The notes under the pieces are model-generated. The model saw only the letters and a program-made list of their open reading frames with translations. It was not told the DNA's origin and ran no database searches. The position numbers were made by a program, and so were the translations under genes. A stretch of 42,467 bases of DNA, from positions 1 through 42,467 of the forward strand of contig CAYRMW010000016.1 of the NCBI GenBank assembly GCA_964425595.1, in the 5' to 3' direction. Below are positions 7,764-15,727 of this stretch, piece by piece. The stretch comes from Caccovicinus sp964425595. GTDB taxonomy: Bacteria > Bacillota > Clostridia > Lachnospirales > Lachnospiraceae. The stretch's first letter is position 1. Every line of letters starts with the position of its first letter.

Positions 7764-9359
7764 ATGTCTGGAAGAGAATATGAAAATGAGTATGAAGATG
7801 AATTGGATCGGATGCGGGCCCAGAGAAAACGCAGAGGGAGAAATCAGACCAGGGGCGCTTTTTCTTCCGGCCAGGCCCGGCCGGAAAGGCAGCCCGCTAA
7901 CGAATTCGATGATGATTTTAAAATAGAGTATCTGGAAGATGAACCGGAGTCGGAAACGAAAAGAAAGCGGCCGGCCGCCAAAAAAACGGCCCGACATAAA
8001 CGAAAAAAGAAGAGGAGAGTACTCCTTATCCTGCCGCTCATCCTTCTCCTGATCGTCGCTGTGCTGTTTGTGAAGCGCTGGATGAAAGAGCGGGACGGTT
8101 ACTGGAACATCGCGATCTTCGGTGTGGATTCCCGCAATGGAAACCTCGGCGCAGGCGCGCTGGCTGATGTGCAGATGATCGCCAGCATCAATCAGGCAAC
8201 CGGTGAGATCCGTCTGGTTTCGGTTTATCGGGATACCTACGTCCAGATCGATGATGAGGGGACCTTCCATAAAATCAATGAAGCTTATTTTATAGGCGGC
8301 TATGAGCAGGCACTGGATACCTTCGAGCGCAATTTTGATATTCAGGTTGATGATTATGCCACATTTAACTGGGCGGCGGTCGCGGATGCCATCAATATCC
8401 TTGGCGGAATTGACCTTGAGATCACAGAAAGCGAGTTTGCTTATATCAATTCCTTTATTACCTCTACCGTAGAATCCACCGGCATATATTCTACCCAGCT
8501 GGAACATGCTGGACTGAATCACCTGGACGGCGTCCAGGCTGTGGCCTACAGCCGTCTGCGGCTGATGGATACGGACTTTACACGGACCGAAAGACAGCGG
8601 AGGGTCGTTTCCCTCGCGCTGGAGAAAGCAAAGGAGGCCGATCTTGGCACGCTGCAGTCCGTTATTGCCACGGTGCTCCCGGAAATTTCGACCAGCATAG
8701 GCGCGGAAGATATTCTTCCTCTGGCGATGAATGTCGCCAGTTATTATCTGGGCGAGACTGCCGGTTTCCCCTTTGCCAAGACGACGACGATTGTCTCCAA
8801 GATGGACTGCGTGATTCCCATGACGCTCGAATCCAATGTCATCCTTCTTCATCAGTTCCTGTTTGATGATGAAACTTACGAGCCCTCCGAATCCGTCCGG
8901 GAGATCAGCCAGAAGATCGGGGAGATCACGGGGATCTACGAGGAAGGCACGTCATCCGGCGCCGATTCCGACCTGACTGCAGGCTCGGGCAGTTCATCTT
9001 CCGCCACCTCGTCAGGGTCAGCGGATACGCCGCAGACCGCGGCGTCTGCCGAGACAGAATCGCAGGTACTCCAGGAGGAGAGCGAGCCGGAAGAGGAATC
9101 GTTTGCCGAAGAAGAAGAGGACGAGGACAGCACCGAGGAAGAAGAGGAGGAGAGTCCCGCCGGTGAAGAAGAGGGCGGTGACCCCGACAGCCCGGCTCCC
9201 GAGGAACCGCTTGCTCCGGAAGAAACCACGCTGTCGCAGGAAGAGATCTATCAAGGTCCGGGCGCCTCGCTGCCTTCACAGGAAACGGGAAATGTGACGC
9301 AGACGGGGCCGACCGAGGCGTCTTCCGAAGAGTACGGCCCGGGCTTTAATCAGCCATAG
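7764..9359 (+). CDS. LytR-CpsA-Psr (LCP) family cell-wall polymer ligase
   Basis: About 531 residues. The N-terminal 85 residues are charged and cytoplasmic, with lysine/arginine clusters, followed by one transmembrane helix (VLLILPLILLLIVAVLF). The extracellular LCP domain follows (IAIFGVDSRNG, SVYRDTYVQI, HKINEAYFIGGYE, LDGVQAVAYSRLR, DFTRTERQRRV); the conserved Arg and Asp residues for the polyprenyl-pyrophosphate substrate are present. The family transfers teichoic acids or other glycopolymers to peptidoglycan. The last 140 residues are a disordered Ser/Glu/Pro-rich tail. ATG 7764 is preferred over ATG 7752 because TGGAGA sits at the right distance. It is probably co-transcribed with the NlpC/P60 gene. 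Confidence 0.92.
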   Translation: MSGREYENEYEDELDRMRAQRKRRGRNQTRGAFSSGQARPERQPANEFDDDFKIEYLEDEPESETKRKRPAAKKTARHKRKKKRRVLLILPLILLLIVAVLFVKRWMKERDGYWNIAIFGVDSRNGNLGAGALADVQMIASINQATGEIRLVSVYRDTYVQIDDEGTFHKINEAYFIGGYEQALDTFERNFDIQVDDYATFNWAAVADAINILGGIDLEITESEFAYINSFITSTVESTGIYSTQLEHAGLNHLDGVQAVAYSRLRLMDTDFTRTERQRRVVSLALEKAKEADLGTLQSVIATVLPEISTSIGAEDILPLAMNVASYYLGETAGFPFAKTTTIVSKMDCVIPMTLESNVILLHQFLFDDETYEPSESVREISQKIGEITGIYEEGTSSGADSDLTAGSGSSSSATSSGSADTPQTAASAETESQVLQEESEPEEESFAEEEEDEDSTEEEEEESPAGEEEGGDPDSPAPEEPLAPEETTLSQEEIYQGPGASLPSQETGNVTQTGPTEASSEEYGPGFNQP

Positions 9360-9400
9360 TGAAATAGAGGTTATCAAAGAATACAAAAAAGGAAGAGCAG

Positions 9401-10711
9401 ATGATGCTTTTATCTATTGTCAATCGATTGAAAAATCAGTCACCGGCAAGATTGATTTCCCTTGGCTTTGCCTCAGTAATCCTTCTCGGAACCATTCTTC
9501 TGATGCTTCCGATATCCGTCCGGCCTGACGCCGAAGTGACTTTTGTAAATGCTTTGTTTACGTCTACCAGCGCAGTTTGTGTCACCGGCATGATCGCCAT
9601 CGATACAGCCGATCACTTCACGGTTTTTGGAAGGGCCGTTGTGGCCCTTCTGATCCAGATCGGCGGGCTTGGTGTTACTTCCGTTGGGGTAGGACTGATC
9701 CTGGCTGCCGGAAAACGCGTCAGCCTGAAGGGACAGCTCTTAGTCAAGGAAGCCATGAACGTCGGCAATTTCCACGGGCTGATCCGTCTGGTCAAGGCCG
9801 TCCTTCTGACTACGCTTTGTTTTGAGACAGTCGGCGTGATCTTAAGTTTCCTGGTATTTGTCCGGGATTATCCGCCGTTAAGCGCCCTGGGTATCAGCGT
9901 TTTTCATTCCATCGCAGCGTTTAATAATTCCGGCTTCGATATTCTGGGGAACATGACGAACCTGATCCCTTATCAGGATAATGTGCTTCTGAATCTGACC
10001 ACCTGTTTTCTGATCATCTTCGGCGGTCTGGGCTTCCTGGTTATCCTGGATATTCTCCGAAGCCGGCGGTTTAAAAAGCTGTGCCTCCACGCAAAAGTGG
10101 TCATTGTAACTTCGGTGGTGCTTTTGATCGCAGGAACGCTTTTCTTAAAAGGAACAGAAGACATCACCTTGCTTGGCGCGTTCTTTCACAGCGTGTCCGC
10201 CAGAACAGCCGGGTTCTCTACGTATCCAATTGGTGAATTTACCAATGCCGGCCTGTTCGGCCTGATCATTCTGATGTTTATCGGCGCCTCCCCCGGCTCG
10301 ACCGGCGGCGGTATCAAGACGAGCACCTTTTTTGTCATGCTCATTGCCACCAAAAGCGCTGCCAGAAACGAGCACAGTACGGCGTTTTATCGAAGGATCT
10401 CCGACGAGACCGTTCGGAAGGCCTTTATCATCACCTTTTTGTCTCTGGTTACGGTGTGCGTCGGAACCCTGATCCTGTGCCTGCTGGAACCGGAGTACGG
10501 CCTGGTCCAGGTTTTGTTTGAGATTACCTCCGCTTTCGGCACCGTGGGACTTTCTACCGGAATTACACCGGATTTAAGCCCTGCCAGCAAGATTCTGCTT
10601 GTACTGATCATGTTTATCGGACGGCTTGGCGCCATGACGATTGCCAGCATGTGGTCCTTTAAGCAGCCAAAAACTGCCGTATTTACGGAAGAAAATATAA
10701 CCATTGGTTAG
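9401..10711 (+). CDS. ktrB: Potassium uptake channel subunit KtrB (TrkH/KtrB family)
   Basis: 436 residues, close to KtrB (about 445) and shorter than E. coli TrkH. It is a multi-spanning membrane protein with four pore-loop repeats, each carrying the selectivity-filter glycine region: SAVCVTGMIA, AFNNSGFDIL, SARTAGFSTY and SAFGTVGLSTG. It conducts K+ inward, often Na+-dependent, and needs the cytosolic RCK partner encoded next. An AAGGAAGAG site precedes ATG 9401; ATG 9404 is also possible. The ktrA ribosome binding site directly follows its stop codon, so the two are co-transcribed. Confidence 0.93.
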   Translation: MMLLSIVNRLKNQSPARLISLGFASVILLGTILLMLPISVRPDAEVTFVNALFTSTSAVCVTGMIAIDTADHFTVFGRAVVALLIQIGGLGVTSVGVGLILAAGKRVSLKGQLLVKEAMNVGNFHGLIRLVKAVLLTTLCFETVGVILSFLVFVRDYPPLSALGISVFHSIAAFNNSGFDILGNMTNLIPYQDNVLLNLTTCFLIIFGGLGFLVILDILRSRRFKKLCLHAKVVIVTSVVLLIAGTLFLKGTEDITLLGAFFHSVSARTAGFSTYPIGEFTNAGLFGLIILMFIGASPGSTGGGIKTSTFFVMLIATKSAARNEHSTAFYRRISDETVRKAFIITFLSLVTVCVGTLILCLLEPEYGLVQVLFEITSAFGTVGLSTGITPDLSPASKILLVLIMFIGRLGAMTIASMWSFKQPKTAVFTEENITIG

Positions 10712-10721
10712 GGGGGTATTT

Positions 10722-11390
10722 ATGTTTAAAGCAAAGAAAAATACTTCATTTGGGATCATTGGCCTTGGACGCTTCGGAACGGCGCTGGCGTTAAAGCTGA
10801 TCGAGGCCGGATGCGAGGTCATCGTCGTGGACCGAAACGAGAGTAAGGTAAGGGCGATGAGAGAGTACACCGACTACGCCTACGTCGCCAGCGAACTGAC
10901 CAGGCAGGTCCTCGAAGAAATCGGAATTCAAAACTGCGATACCGTAGTGGTCTGCATCGGCGAAGCCATTGACACCAGCATCCTGGTGACCCTGAATGTC
11001 GTAAACCTTGGCGTGCGCCGCGTTATTTCCAAGGCGATCAGCCAGGACCAGGGAGAGGTACTGGAAAAGCTCGGGGCCAAGATCGTCTATCCGGAACGGG
11101 ACGTAGCCCTGCGCCTTGCCAAAAGCCTTACCACGACCAGTGTGCTGGATTATATTTCCCTTGACAATAATGTAGAAATATCCAAGATCAAGGTCTCCAA
11201 AAAGCTGGCGGGACAGACCGTGCTGAACAGCAACATCCGCCGGAAATTTAACTTAAACATCATTGCCATTGAACACAACGGCATCACCGATATCGAAATC
11301 CGCCCGGAATATTCCTTCAGTCCGTCTGACGTGATCGTCGTGATCGGAAAGAGCGACAACATGCGGCGGTTCGAGAAAAGCATCGAATAA
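10722..11390 (+). CDS. ktrA: Potassium uptake regulatory subunit KtrA (RCK/TrkA family)
   Basis: About 222 residues, the usual KtrA length. An N-terminal Rossmann RCK domain has the nucleotide motif GLGRFG (14-19) and an acidic residue after the second strand (VIVVDRNES). A C-terminal RCK_C domain follows (about residues 140-220; VSKKLAGQTVLN, SPSDVIVVIG). It forms the cytosolic octameric ring that gates KtrB in response to ATP/ADP or cyclic-di-AMP (family knowledge). ATG 10722 is chosen over GTG 10704 because AGGGGGG at 10710-10716 is correctly spaced. A 13-base-pair hairpin follows the stop. Confidence 0.93.
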   Translation: MFKAKKNTSFGIIGLGRFGTALALKLIEAGCEVIVVDRNESKVRAMREYTDYAYVASELTRQVLEEIGIQNCDTVVVCIGEAIDTSILVTLNVVNLGVRRVISKAISQDQGEVLEKLGAKIVYPERDVALRLAKSLTTTSVLDYISLDNNVEISKIKVSKKLAGQTVLNSNIRRKFNLNIIAIEHNGITDIEIRPEYSFSPSDVIVVIGKSDNMRRFEKSIE

Positions 11391-11409
11391 AAGAGGATAC
11401 CATGAACAG

Positions 11410-11450
11410 CATGAAAAAGCCCAAATTGTCAACGCCAGGGCTTTTTCATG
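11410..11450 (+). terminator. Long perfect hairpin terminator after ktrA
   Basis: CATGAAAAAGCCC (11410-11422) pairs without mismatch with GGGCTTTTTCATG (11438-11450) around a 15-base loop. The A5/T5 runs inside the arms give an AGCCC/GGGCT core followed by UUUUU, typical of an intrinsic terminator able to work on both strands. It separates the ktr operon from ttcA. Confidence 0.7.
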
Positions 11451-11471
11451 CCAGGATAGTGTACCAGTTCC

Positions 11472-11505
11472 AACTATTCGCGAAAGTCTAGTTTAACGAA
11501 TAGTT
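11472..11505. repeat. 9-base inverted repeat upstream of the TtcA-like gene
   Basis: AACTATTCG (11472-11480) and CGAATAGTT (11497-11505) are perfect inverted copies separated by 16 bases. The repeat lies 31-65 bases before the start codon and has no T-tract, so it looks more like a protein operator or RNA stem than a terminator. No binding protein is recognised. Confidence 0.5.
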
Positions 11506-11536
11506 ATGGGCAAAATTCCATGAAAGGACGATATTT

Positions 11537-12265
11537 ATGACGCTTCAACGTCTTCTCAGCCTCACCCGGCAGGCCGTGGATACGTACCACATGATCGATG
11601 ATGGCGACCACATCGCGATCGGCATCTCCGGCGGCAAGGACAGCCTGACTTTACTGTACGCACTGGCTAATCTGCGCCGGTTTTATCCCCGATCCTTTTC
11701 CTTATCTGCGATCACGGTTGATCTCGGATTGGGAAATATGGATCTGGGGCCTGTAAAGGCCCTTTGCGCCAGCTTTTCTGTCCCATACCAGATTGTCTCC
11801 ACGGAAATCGGGAAAATCGTTTTTGAGGCCAAAAAAGAATCGAATCCCTGCGCCCTCTGCGCAAAGATGCGCAAGGGCGCCATGAACCAGGAAGCCCTGC
11901 GGCTTGGCTGCAATAAGGTCGCCTATGCCCATCACAGGGATGATGTGGTAGAGACCATGCTGCTTTCCATGCTGTACGAAGGCCGCTTCCATTCCTTTTC
12001 CCCGTATACCCGCCTGGATCGGACCGGGCTTTCCCTGATCCGTCCCTTAATCTTTGCCTCCGAAGCCGAGATCAAAGGCTTCCAAAATAAATACCATCTT
12101 CCGGTATGTAAAAATCCTTGTCCCGTGGATGGAAAAACCCAAAGGGAGTTTGTTAAAAATTTAACTAAATCATTGAATAAGCAGGTACCCGGCGTCAGTG
12201 AACGGATATTCCATGCCATCCGCACAGGAAATATTTCCGGCTGGCCGCCGTCAGACAAAGGCTAA
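11537..12265 (+). CDS. ttcA: TtcA-family tRNA 2-thiolation PP-loop ATPase
   Basis: 242 residues. The PP-loop motif SGGKDS (31-36) binds ATP. The paired Cys105-x2-Cys108 (NPCALCAKMRKG) is the TtcA-type motif that holds an Fe-S cluster, and a further cysteine-containing motif (VCKNPCPVD) lies near the C-terminus. AHHRDDVVETMLLSM matches the family. E. coli TtcA makes 2-thiocytidine at tRNA position 32; Firmicute homologues are less well characterised, so the exact nucleoside is inferred. AAAGGAC at 11523-11529 supports ATG 11537. A terminator and an inverted repeat precede it, so it is probably transcribed from its own promoter, possibly with the recombinase gene downstream. Confidence 0.85.
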   Translation: MTLQRLLSLTRQAVDTYHMIDDGDHIAIGISGGKDSLTLLYALANLRRFYPRSFSLSAITVDLGLGNMDLGPVKALCASFSVPYQIVSTEIGKIVFEAKKESNPCALCAKMRKGAMNQEALRLGCNKVAYAHHRDDVVETMLLSMLYEGRFHSFSPYTRLDRTGLSLIRPLIFASEAEIKGFQNKYHLPVCKNPCPVDGKTQREFVKNLTKSLNKQVPGVSERIFHAIRTGNISGWPPSDKG

Positions 12266-12309
12266 CCGCAGCCTGGATCCATAGAATGAAACAGAAAGAA
12301 GGTCGAATA

Positions 12310-13383
12310 ATGAGTACACTCTCCTACCATGAACAGATGGACCGGGATAATACCGTTCATCTTCGTCAGCTGATCAAGGGGCTTCCCCCCTTCTGCGCGC
12401 AGTTTTTCCGCGGAATCGAACCGCGCACCTCTTCCCGAACCCGCATTGCCTATGCCTACGATCTGAAAGTATTTTTTGAATTTCTGATCAGGGAACTCCC
12501 GGCTTTCCGGGATATGCAGGTTACCGACATTCGCCTGGAACAGCTGGACGAACTCCACGCTGCTGATCTGGAGGAATTTATGGAGTATCTGAAATACCGG
12601 TTTAATGACCGAAATCAGGAAGTGATCAACAAAGAACGGGGAATCATGCGGAAAATCTCCACGCTGAAAAGCTTTTATCATTATTTTTACCGGCAGGAAG
12701 AACTGAAAAATAATCCCGCGGCGCTGATTCAGATGCCGAAGCTCCATGAAAAGGAAATTATCCGGCTGGATATCGATGAAGTGGCGCTCCTGCTGGACGA
12801 GGTGGAACAGGGCGACCGTCTCACCCCAAAGCAAAAAGCGTACCACGCCAAAACGAAGATCCGCGACCTGGCAATTCTCACGCTTCTTCTGGGAACAGGG
12901 ATCCGCGTTTCCGAGTGCGTGGGCTTAAATCTTCAGGATGTGGATTTTAAGAATGGCGGGATCCGCATTCACCGTAAGGGCGGAAAAGAAGTAACCGTAT
13001 ACTTTGGCAGTGAGGTGGAAGACGCTCTTCTGGATTACCTTGACCAGCGAAAGGAAATCATTCCGGAAAGTGGACATGAGGACGCGCTTTTCCTTTCGCT
13101 GCAGAATAAGCGCCTTTCCGTGCGCAGTGTGGAAAACCTGGTAAAAAAATACGCCCGCATCGTAACGCCGCTGAAGAAAATCACCCCCCACAAGCTGCGC
13201 AGTACTTACGGAACCAATCTGTACCGGGAAACCGGTGATATCTATCTGGTTGCCGATGTCCTTGGGCATTCCGACGTCAATACCACCAAAAAGCACTACG
13301 CAGCATTGGAAGATGAACGGAGAAGGAGCGCGCGAAACGCGGTCCGCCTGCGGGAAGAGATCCCCTCTTCCCATGTGGATTAG
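12310..13383 (+). CDS. XerS-like tyrosine recombinase
   Basis: About 357 residues, the length of streptococcal XerS (356). An N-terminal SAM-like core-binding domain (about 1-165) precedes the catalytic domain. All catalytic residues are present: Arg199 (GTGIRVSE), Lys223 (HRKGGK), His294 and Arg297 (TPHKLRSTYGT), His320 (LGHSDVNTT) and nucleophile Tyr330 (KKHYAAL). Xer enzymes resolve chromosome dimers at dif. No attachment sites, excisionase or phage genes are nearby, so a housekeeping Xer role is likelier than a mobile-element integrase. ATG 12310 is chosen over ATG 12286 because GAAGG at 12298-12302 is correctly spaced. The gene converges on the yneA-like gene with 9 bases between stops. 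Confidence 0.88.
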   Translation: MSTLSYHEQMDRDNTVHLRQLIKGLPPFCAQFFRGIEPRTSSRTRIAYAYDLKVFFEFLIRELPAFRDMQVTDIRLEQLDELHAADLEEFMEYLKYRFNDRNQEVINKERGIMRKISTLKSFYHYFYRQEELKNNPAALIQMPKLHEKEIIRLDIDEVALLLDEVEQGDRLTPKQKAYHAKTKIRDLAILTLLLGTGIRVSECVGLNLQDVDFKNGGIRIHRKGGKEVTVYFGSEVEDALLDYLDQRKEIIPESGHEDALFLSLQNKRLSVRSVENLVKKYARIVTPLKKITPHKLRSTYGTNLYRETGDIYLVADVLGHSDVNTTKKHYAALEDERRRSARNAVRLREEIPSSHVD

Positions 13384-13392
13384 AAGACAGGA

Positions 13393-13779
13393 TCATTCGT
13401 AATACACGACGGTCAGGTAATTCCCTGCATGAATCGTCTCATCCGCCAGGCGGTTCATTCGCATCAGCTCGCTCACATAGGTGCGCGTGTCCATGGGACT
13501 GCCGGCAGAATATCGGGAAGCAATGCTCCACAGGCTGTCGCCGGGCTCGATACGGATACAGGTATAGTACGCTGTTTTCCCGGCAGAAGACGTCTCATCG
13601 GCAAGAGCGTTCACCATCAGCAGCCCGCATGTGTATGTGACCAAAAGCAGAAGCAGAGTCAGAAGCGCCAGCTTCCGATGATAAACCTGCAGCCGCCGTT
13701 TTCTCCTCTCCTGCTCTCTTTCCCGTCTCCTCTGTTCTACCATTCCGATCGCCGTCCGCATCGCATTTTCGCGCATCAT
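13393..13779 (-). CDS. yneA: YneA-like LysM protein, probable SOS cell-division inhibitor
   Basis: About 128 residues. A charged cytoplasmic N-terminus (QRRREREQERRKRR) is followed by one transmembrane helix (LALLTLLLLLVTYTCGLLMV) and a single extracytoplasmic LysM domain (RIEPGDSLWSIASRY to YLTVVYYE). This is the architecture of B. subtilis YneA, which blocks septation after DNA damage, and as there it is divergent from lexA. Two LexA boxes overlap and follow its promoter. A GGGGGGG site at 13784-13790 supports ATG 13779 or the adjacent ATG 13776; longer frames upstream would include the operator. Function is inferred from architecture and context, since LysM proteins have many roles. Confidence 0.8.
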   Translation of the reverse strand: MMRENAMRTAIGMVEQRRREREQERRKRRLQVYHRKLALLTLLLLLVTYTCGLLMVNALADETSSAGKTAYYTCIRIEPGDSLWSIASRYSAGSPMDTRTYVSELMRMNRLADETIHAGNYLTVVYYE

Positions 13780-13823
13780 TCGTCCCCCCCTAAGATCTGG
13801 TAAACTTCTCGTCTCACGAAGCA

Positions 13824-13835
13824 GAACATATGTTC
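13824..13835. promoter_or_regulatory. LexA (SOS) box 1
   Basis: GAACATATGTTC is a perfect palindrome matching the core of the Firmicute LexA consensus CGAACATATGTTCG. It sits just downstream of the yneA -10 element, over the predicted transcription start. Confidence 0.85.
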
Positions 13836-13844
13836 CATGCGGAT

Positions 13845-13873
13845 AATATAACATTCGAACACATGTTTGTCAA
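13845..13873 (-). promoter_or_regulatory. yneA promoter
   Basis: On the minus strand a perfect TTGACA (13873-13868), a 17-base spacer and TATATT (13850-13845). A LexA box lies in the spacer and another directly downstream of the -10 element, so LexA should occlude it strongly. Confidence 0.75.
13856..13869. promoter_or_regulatory. LexA (SOS) box 2
   Basis: CGAACACATGTTTG is a near-perfect SOS box. It lies between the -35 and -10 elements of the yneA promoter. Confidence 0.85.
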
Positions 13874-13890
13874 TGTTTTCTTTTCTCAAT

Positions 13891-13919
13891 TTGCTTTTTT
13901 TTCGAACATATGTTACTAT
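13891..13919 (+). promoter_or_regulatory. lexA promoter
   Basis: TTGCTT (13891-13896), a 17-base spacer and TACTAT (13914-13919), with LexA box 3 inside. Transcription would start near 13926, about 48 bases before the lexA start codon. Confidence 0.65.
13903..13914. promoter_or_regulatory. LexA (SOS) box 3
   Basis: CGAACATATGTT is an SOS box lying in the spacer and touching the -10 of the lexA promoter, consistent with lexA autoregulation. Confidence 0.85.
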
Positions 13920-13973
13920 ATCATCAGCATGCGGAAGGTCAGGCAGCAAAAAACATGATTATGGAGGTGCCCG

Positions 13974-14588
13974 ATGAAAGAGGGAACGATTTCTGCCAAG
14001 CAGCAGGAGATTTTAGCATACATTAAAGAAATGATTTTAGAGAAGGGGTATCCGCCTTCTGTCCGGGAGATTTGTGAGGCAGTGCACTTAAAGTCGACTT
14101 CGTCGGTTCACTCCCACCTGGAAACACTGGAGGAAAACGGCTACATCCGCCGCGATCCCACGAAGCCGAGGACGATCGAGATCCTGGATGATACATTTAA
14201 TCTTACGCGCCGGGAGATGGTCAATGTACCTGTTCTTGGAACCGTCGCTGCCGGTCAGCCGATCCTGGCCCAGGAAAATATTGAAAATTATTTTCCCGTA
14301 CCGGCGGAATTGCTGCCGAACCAGCAGACATTTATGCTCCGGGTCAAGGGGGACAGCATGATCAACGCGGGAATTCTTCACGGCGACCAGATTATCGTAG
14401 CGCAGCAGGAAACTGCGGATAATGGTGACATTGTCGTCGCTCTTCTGGATGATTCCGCCACCGTGAAGCGGTTCTTTAAAGAAGAAAGCCGCATCCGCCT
14501 TCAGCCGGAGAATGACGCCATGGATCCGATTTTCACGGATTCCGTCCGGATCCTCGGGAAAGTGATCGGTCTGATGCGGATGATGTGA
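13974..14588 (+). CDS. lexA: SOS repressor LexA
   Basis: 204 residues. The N-terminal winged helix-turn-helix (about 1-70; PPSVREICEAVHLKSTSSVHSHL) binds SOS boxes. The C-terminal S24 autoprotease domain has the Ala93-Gly94 cleavage site (GTVAAGQPI), catalytic Ser128 (KGDSM) and Lys165 (ATVKRFF), matching B. subtilis LexA closely. RecA filaments stimulate self-cleavage after DNA damage, inducing the SOS regulon, which here should include the divergent yneA-like gene and lexA itself. GGAGGTG is correctly spaced before ATG 13974. Confidence 0.97.
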   Translation: MKEGTISAKQQEILAYIKEMILEKGYPPSVREICEAVHLKSTSSVHSHLETLEENGYIRRDPTKPRTIEILDDTFNLTRREMVNVPVLGTVAAGQPILAQENIENYFPVPAELLPNQQTFMLRVKGDSMINAGILHGDQIIVAQQETADNGDIVVALLDDSATVKRFFKEESRIRLQPENDAMDPIFTDSVRILGKVIGLMRMM

Positions 14589-14662
14589 CCGAATTGATTT
14601 ACATAAGTTTTTTATGTCAACTATTGCGATCCGCCTGGCGGTTAAAGACGCAATGCCGCTTT

Positions 14663-14722
14663 GGCAGACAAAAGAGAGGCCGTTTTTCGCCGTGCGCGAA
14701 AACGCCCTCTCTTTTGTCTGCC
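14663..14722. terminator. 60-base hairpin between convergent lexA and rsfS
   Basis: The arms at 14663-14679 and 14706-14722 form 17 perfect base pairs (GGCAGACAAAAGAGAGG with its complement). An inner stem (14681-14690 with 14696-14704) continues with one bulged base, leaving a 5-base loop. AAAAGAGAGG and CCTCTCTTTT give a U-tract in either direction, so it fits a bidirectional terminator, although it is unusually long. Confidence 0.7.
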
Positions 14723-14758
14723 CACCGGTTAGAAACGATCCGTTCCCTGCCAGCCGGC

Positions 14759-15112
14759 TTATAATTCCTTTACGTCTACAATCGTCTTCCCGTCTCTCCA
14801 GAGCCGTTCCAAATCATAGAAGAGACGATCTTCCCGGCTGAATACGTGAACGATAATATCCCGGTAGTCCATCAGGATCCAGCTGGCATTCTTGTAGCCC
14901 TCCACCTGTCTGCAAAGATACCCGGCCTTTCCCAGATCTTCCTGGACCTGATCGGCCATCGCCTGCACCTGGTTTGGGTTGCTTCCGTTCGCAATAATAA
15001 AATAATCCGCCAGCACAGACACCTCACGGATATCGATAATCTGGATATCTTCGCCCTTCTTTTCTTCCAGGGCGGCAGCTGCCAGCTTAACCATTTCCTT
15101 CGAAGTTTCCAT
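14759..15112 (-). CDS. rsfS: Ribosomal silencing factor RsfS
   Basis: 117 residues, the standard length. The conserved core includes EDIQIIDIREVSVLADYFII, SNPNQVQAMADQV and WILMDYRDIIVHVF. RsfS binds ribosomal protein L14 on the 50S subunit and blocks subunit joining under starvation. Its ATG overlaps the yqeK stop by one base (TAATG), showing tight coupling. It is the last gene of the ribosome-assembly operon and ends before the long hairpin shared with lexA. Confidence 0.95.
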   Translation of the reverse strand: METSKEMVKLAAAALEEKKGEDIQIIDIREVSVLADYFIIANGSNPNQVQAMADQVQEDLGKAGYLCRQVEGYKNASWILMDYRDIIVHVFSREDRLFYDLERLWRDGKTIVDVKEL

Positions 15113-15714
15113 TAACGCTCTCCTTTTCTTTTTTCATGAATCTCCCGATAATAAGCACAGGCTTTTTCCGTCATGGGGTCGATCTTGCTCCTTTTTTTGT
15201 CCAAATACTCCAGCGTACCCTTTAAGATCTGATACATGGTTTCATCCAGGTCAGTGTAGGCCATGGCCCGGATCACGGGAAGATCGGCCGCTTTGTATCG
15301 CCTGGGTTCAATATAATCCGCGATATATACGATCTTTTCCAGCATCCCCATCGCCGGCTTTCCTGTCGTATGATACAGGATGGCAGACAAAATTTCCGGG
15401 TCCTGGACGCCGTATTTGTGCCTGGCCAGCCACGCTCCGTAGTTGGCATGAAGGACAGCCGGTGTCTCCTCTTCCTCCGGTGTAAAGTCAATTCCGTGCT
15501 TAATGCATTTTTTCAAAATGATCTCATCCGAATAGCGCTTGCCGCAGTCATGAAGGAGGCCGGCGATCTCCGCTTTATCCAGATCATAGTTATAACGCAT
15601 GGCAAGATTCATACAGGTGTAGGAAACACTGAGCGAATGCTCGTACCGCATGGGATCCAGCTTGGCTTTCAGGTGTCTCCGATAGGATAATATCCGGTTC
15701 ATGGTCTCCGTCAT
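15112..15714 (-). CDS. yqeK: YqeK family HD-domain hydrolase (symmetrical Ap4A hydrolase)
   Basis: 200 residues. HD-domain metal ligands are visible: His in MRYEHSLSV and the His-Asp pair in AGLLHDCGKRY, with further conserved residues in VLHANYGAW, AILYHTTGKP and IVYIADYIEPRR. Bacillus YqeK homologues split diadenosine tetraphosphate symmetrically into two ADP. GAGGAGG lies just upstream of ATG 15714. It sits between nadD and rsfS, the conserved Firmicute order. Confidence 0.93.
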   Translation of the reverse strand: MTETMNRILSYRRHLKAKLDPMRYEHSLSVSYTCMNLAMRYNYDLDKAEIAGLLHDCGKRYSDEIILKKCIKHGIDFTPEEEETPAVLHANYGAWLARHKYGVQDPEILSAILYHTTGKPAMGMLEKIVYIADYIEPRRYKAADLPVIRAMAYTDLDETMYQILKGTLEYLDKKRSKIDPMTEKACAYYREIHEKRKGER

Positions 15715-15727
15715 TGCGTATTCCTCC

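Noticed and set aside
7749..8852. 367-codon open frame on the minus strand opposite the LCP gene
   Set aside because: Antisense shadow: the plus strand encodes a complete LCP protein with all family motifs.
9061..9240. GA-rich tract as a tandem DNA repeat
   Set aside because: It encodes the acidic Glu/Ser tail of the LCP protein; there is no fixed repeat unit.
12310..13383. Tyrosine recombinase as evidence of a prophage or integrative element
   Set aside because: No attachment repeats, excisionase, phage or conjugation genes are nearby; neighbours are core genes and the length fits XerS.
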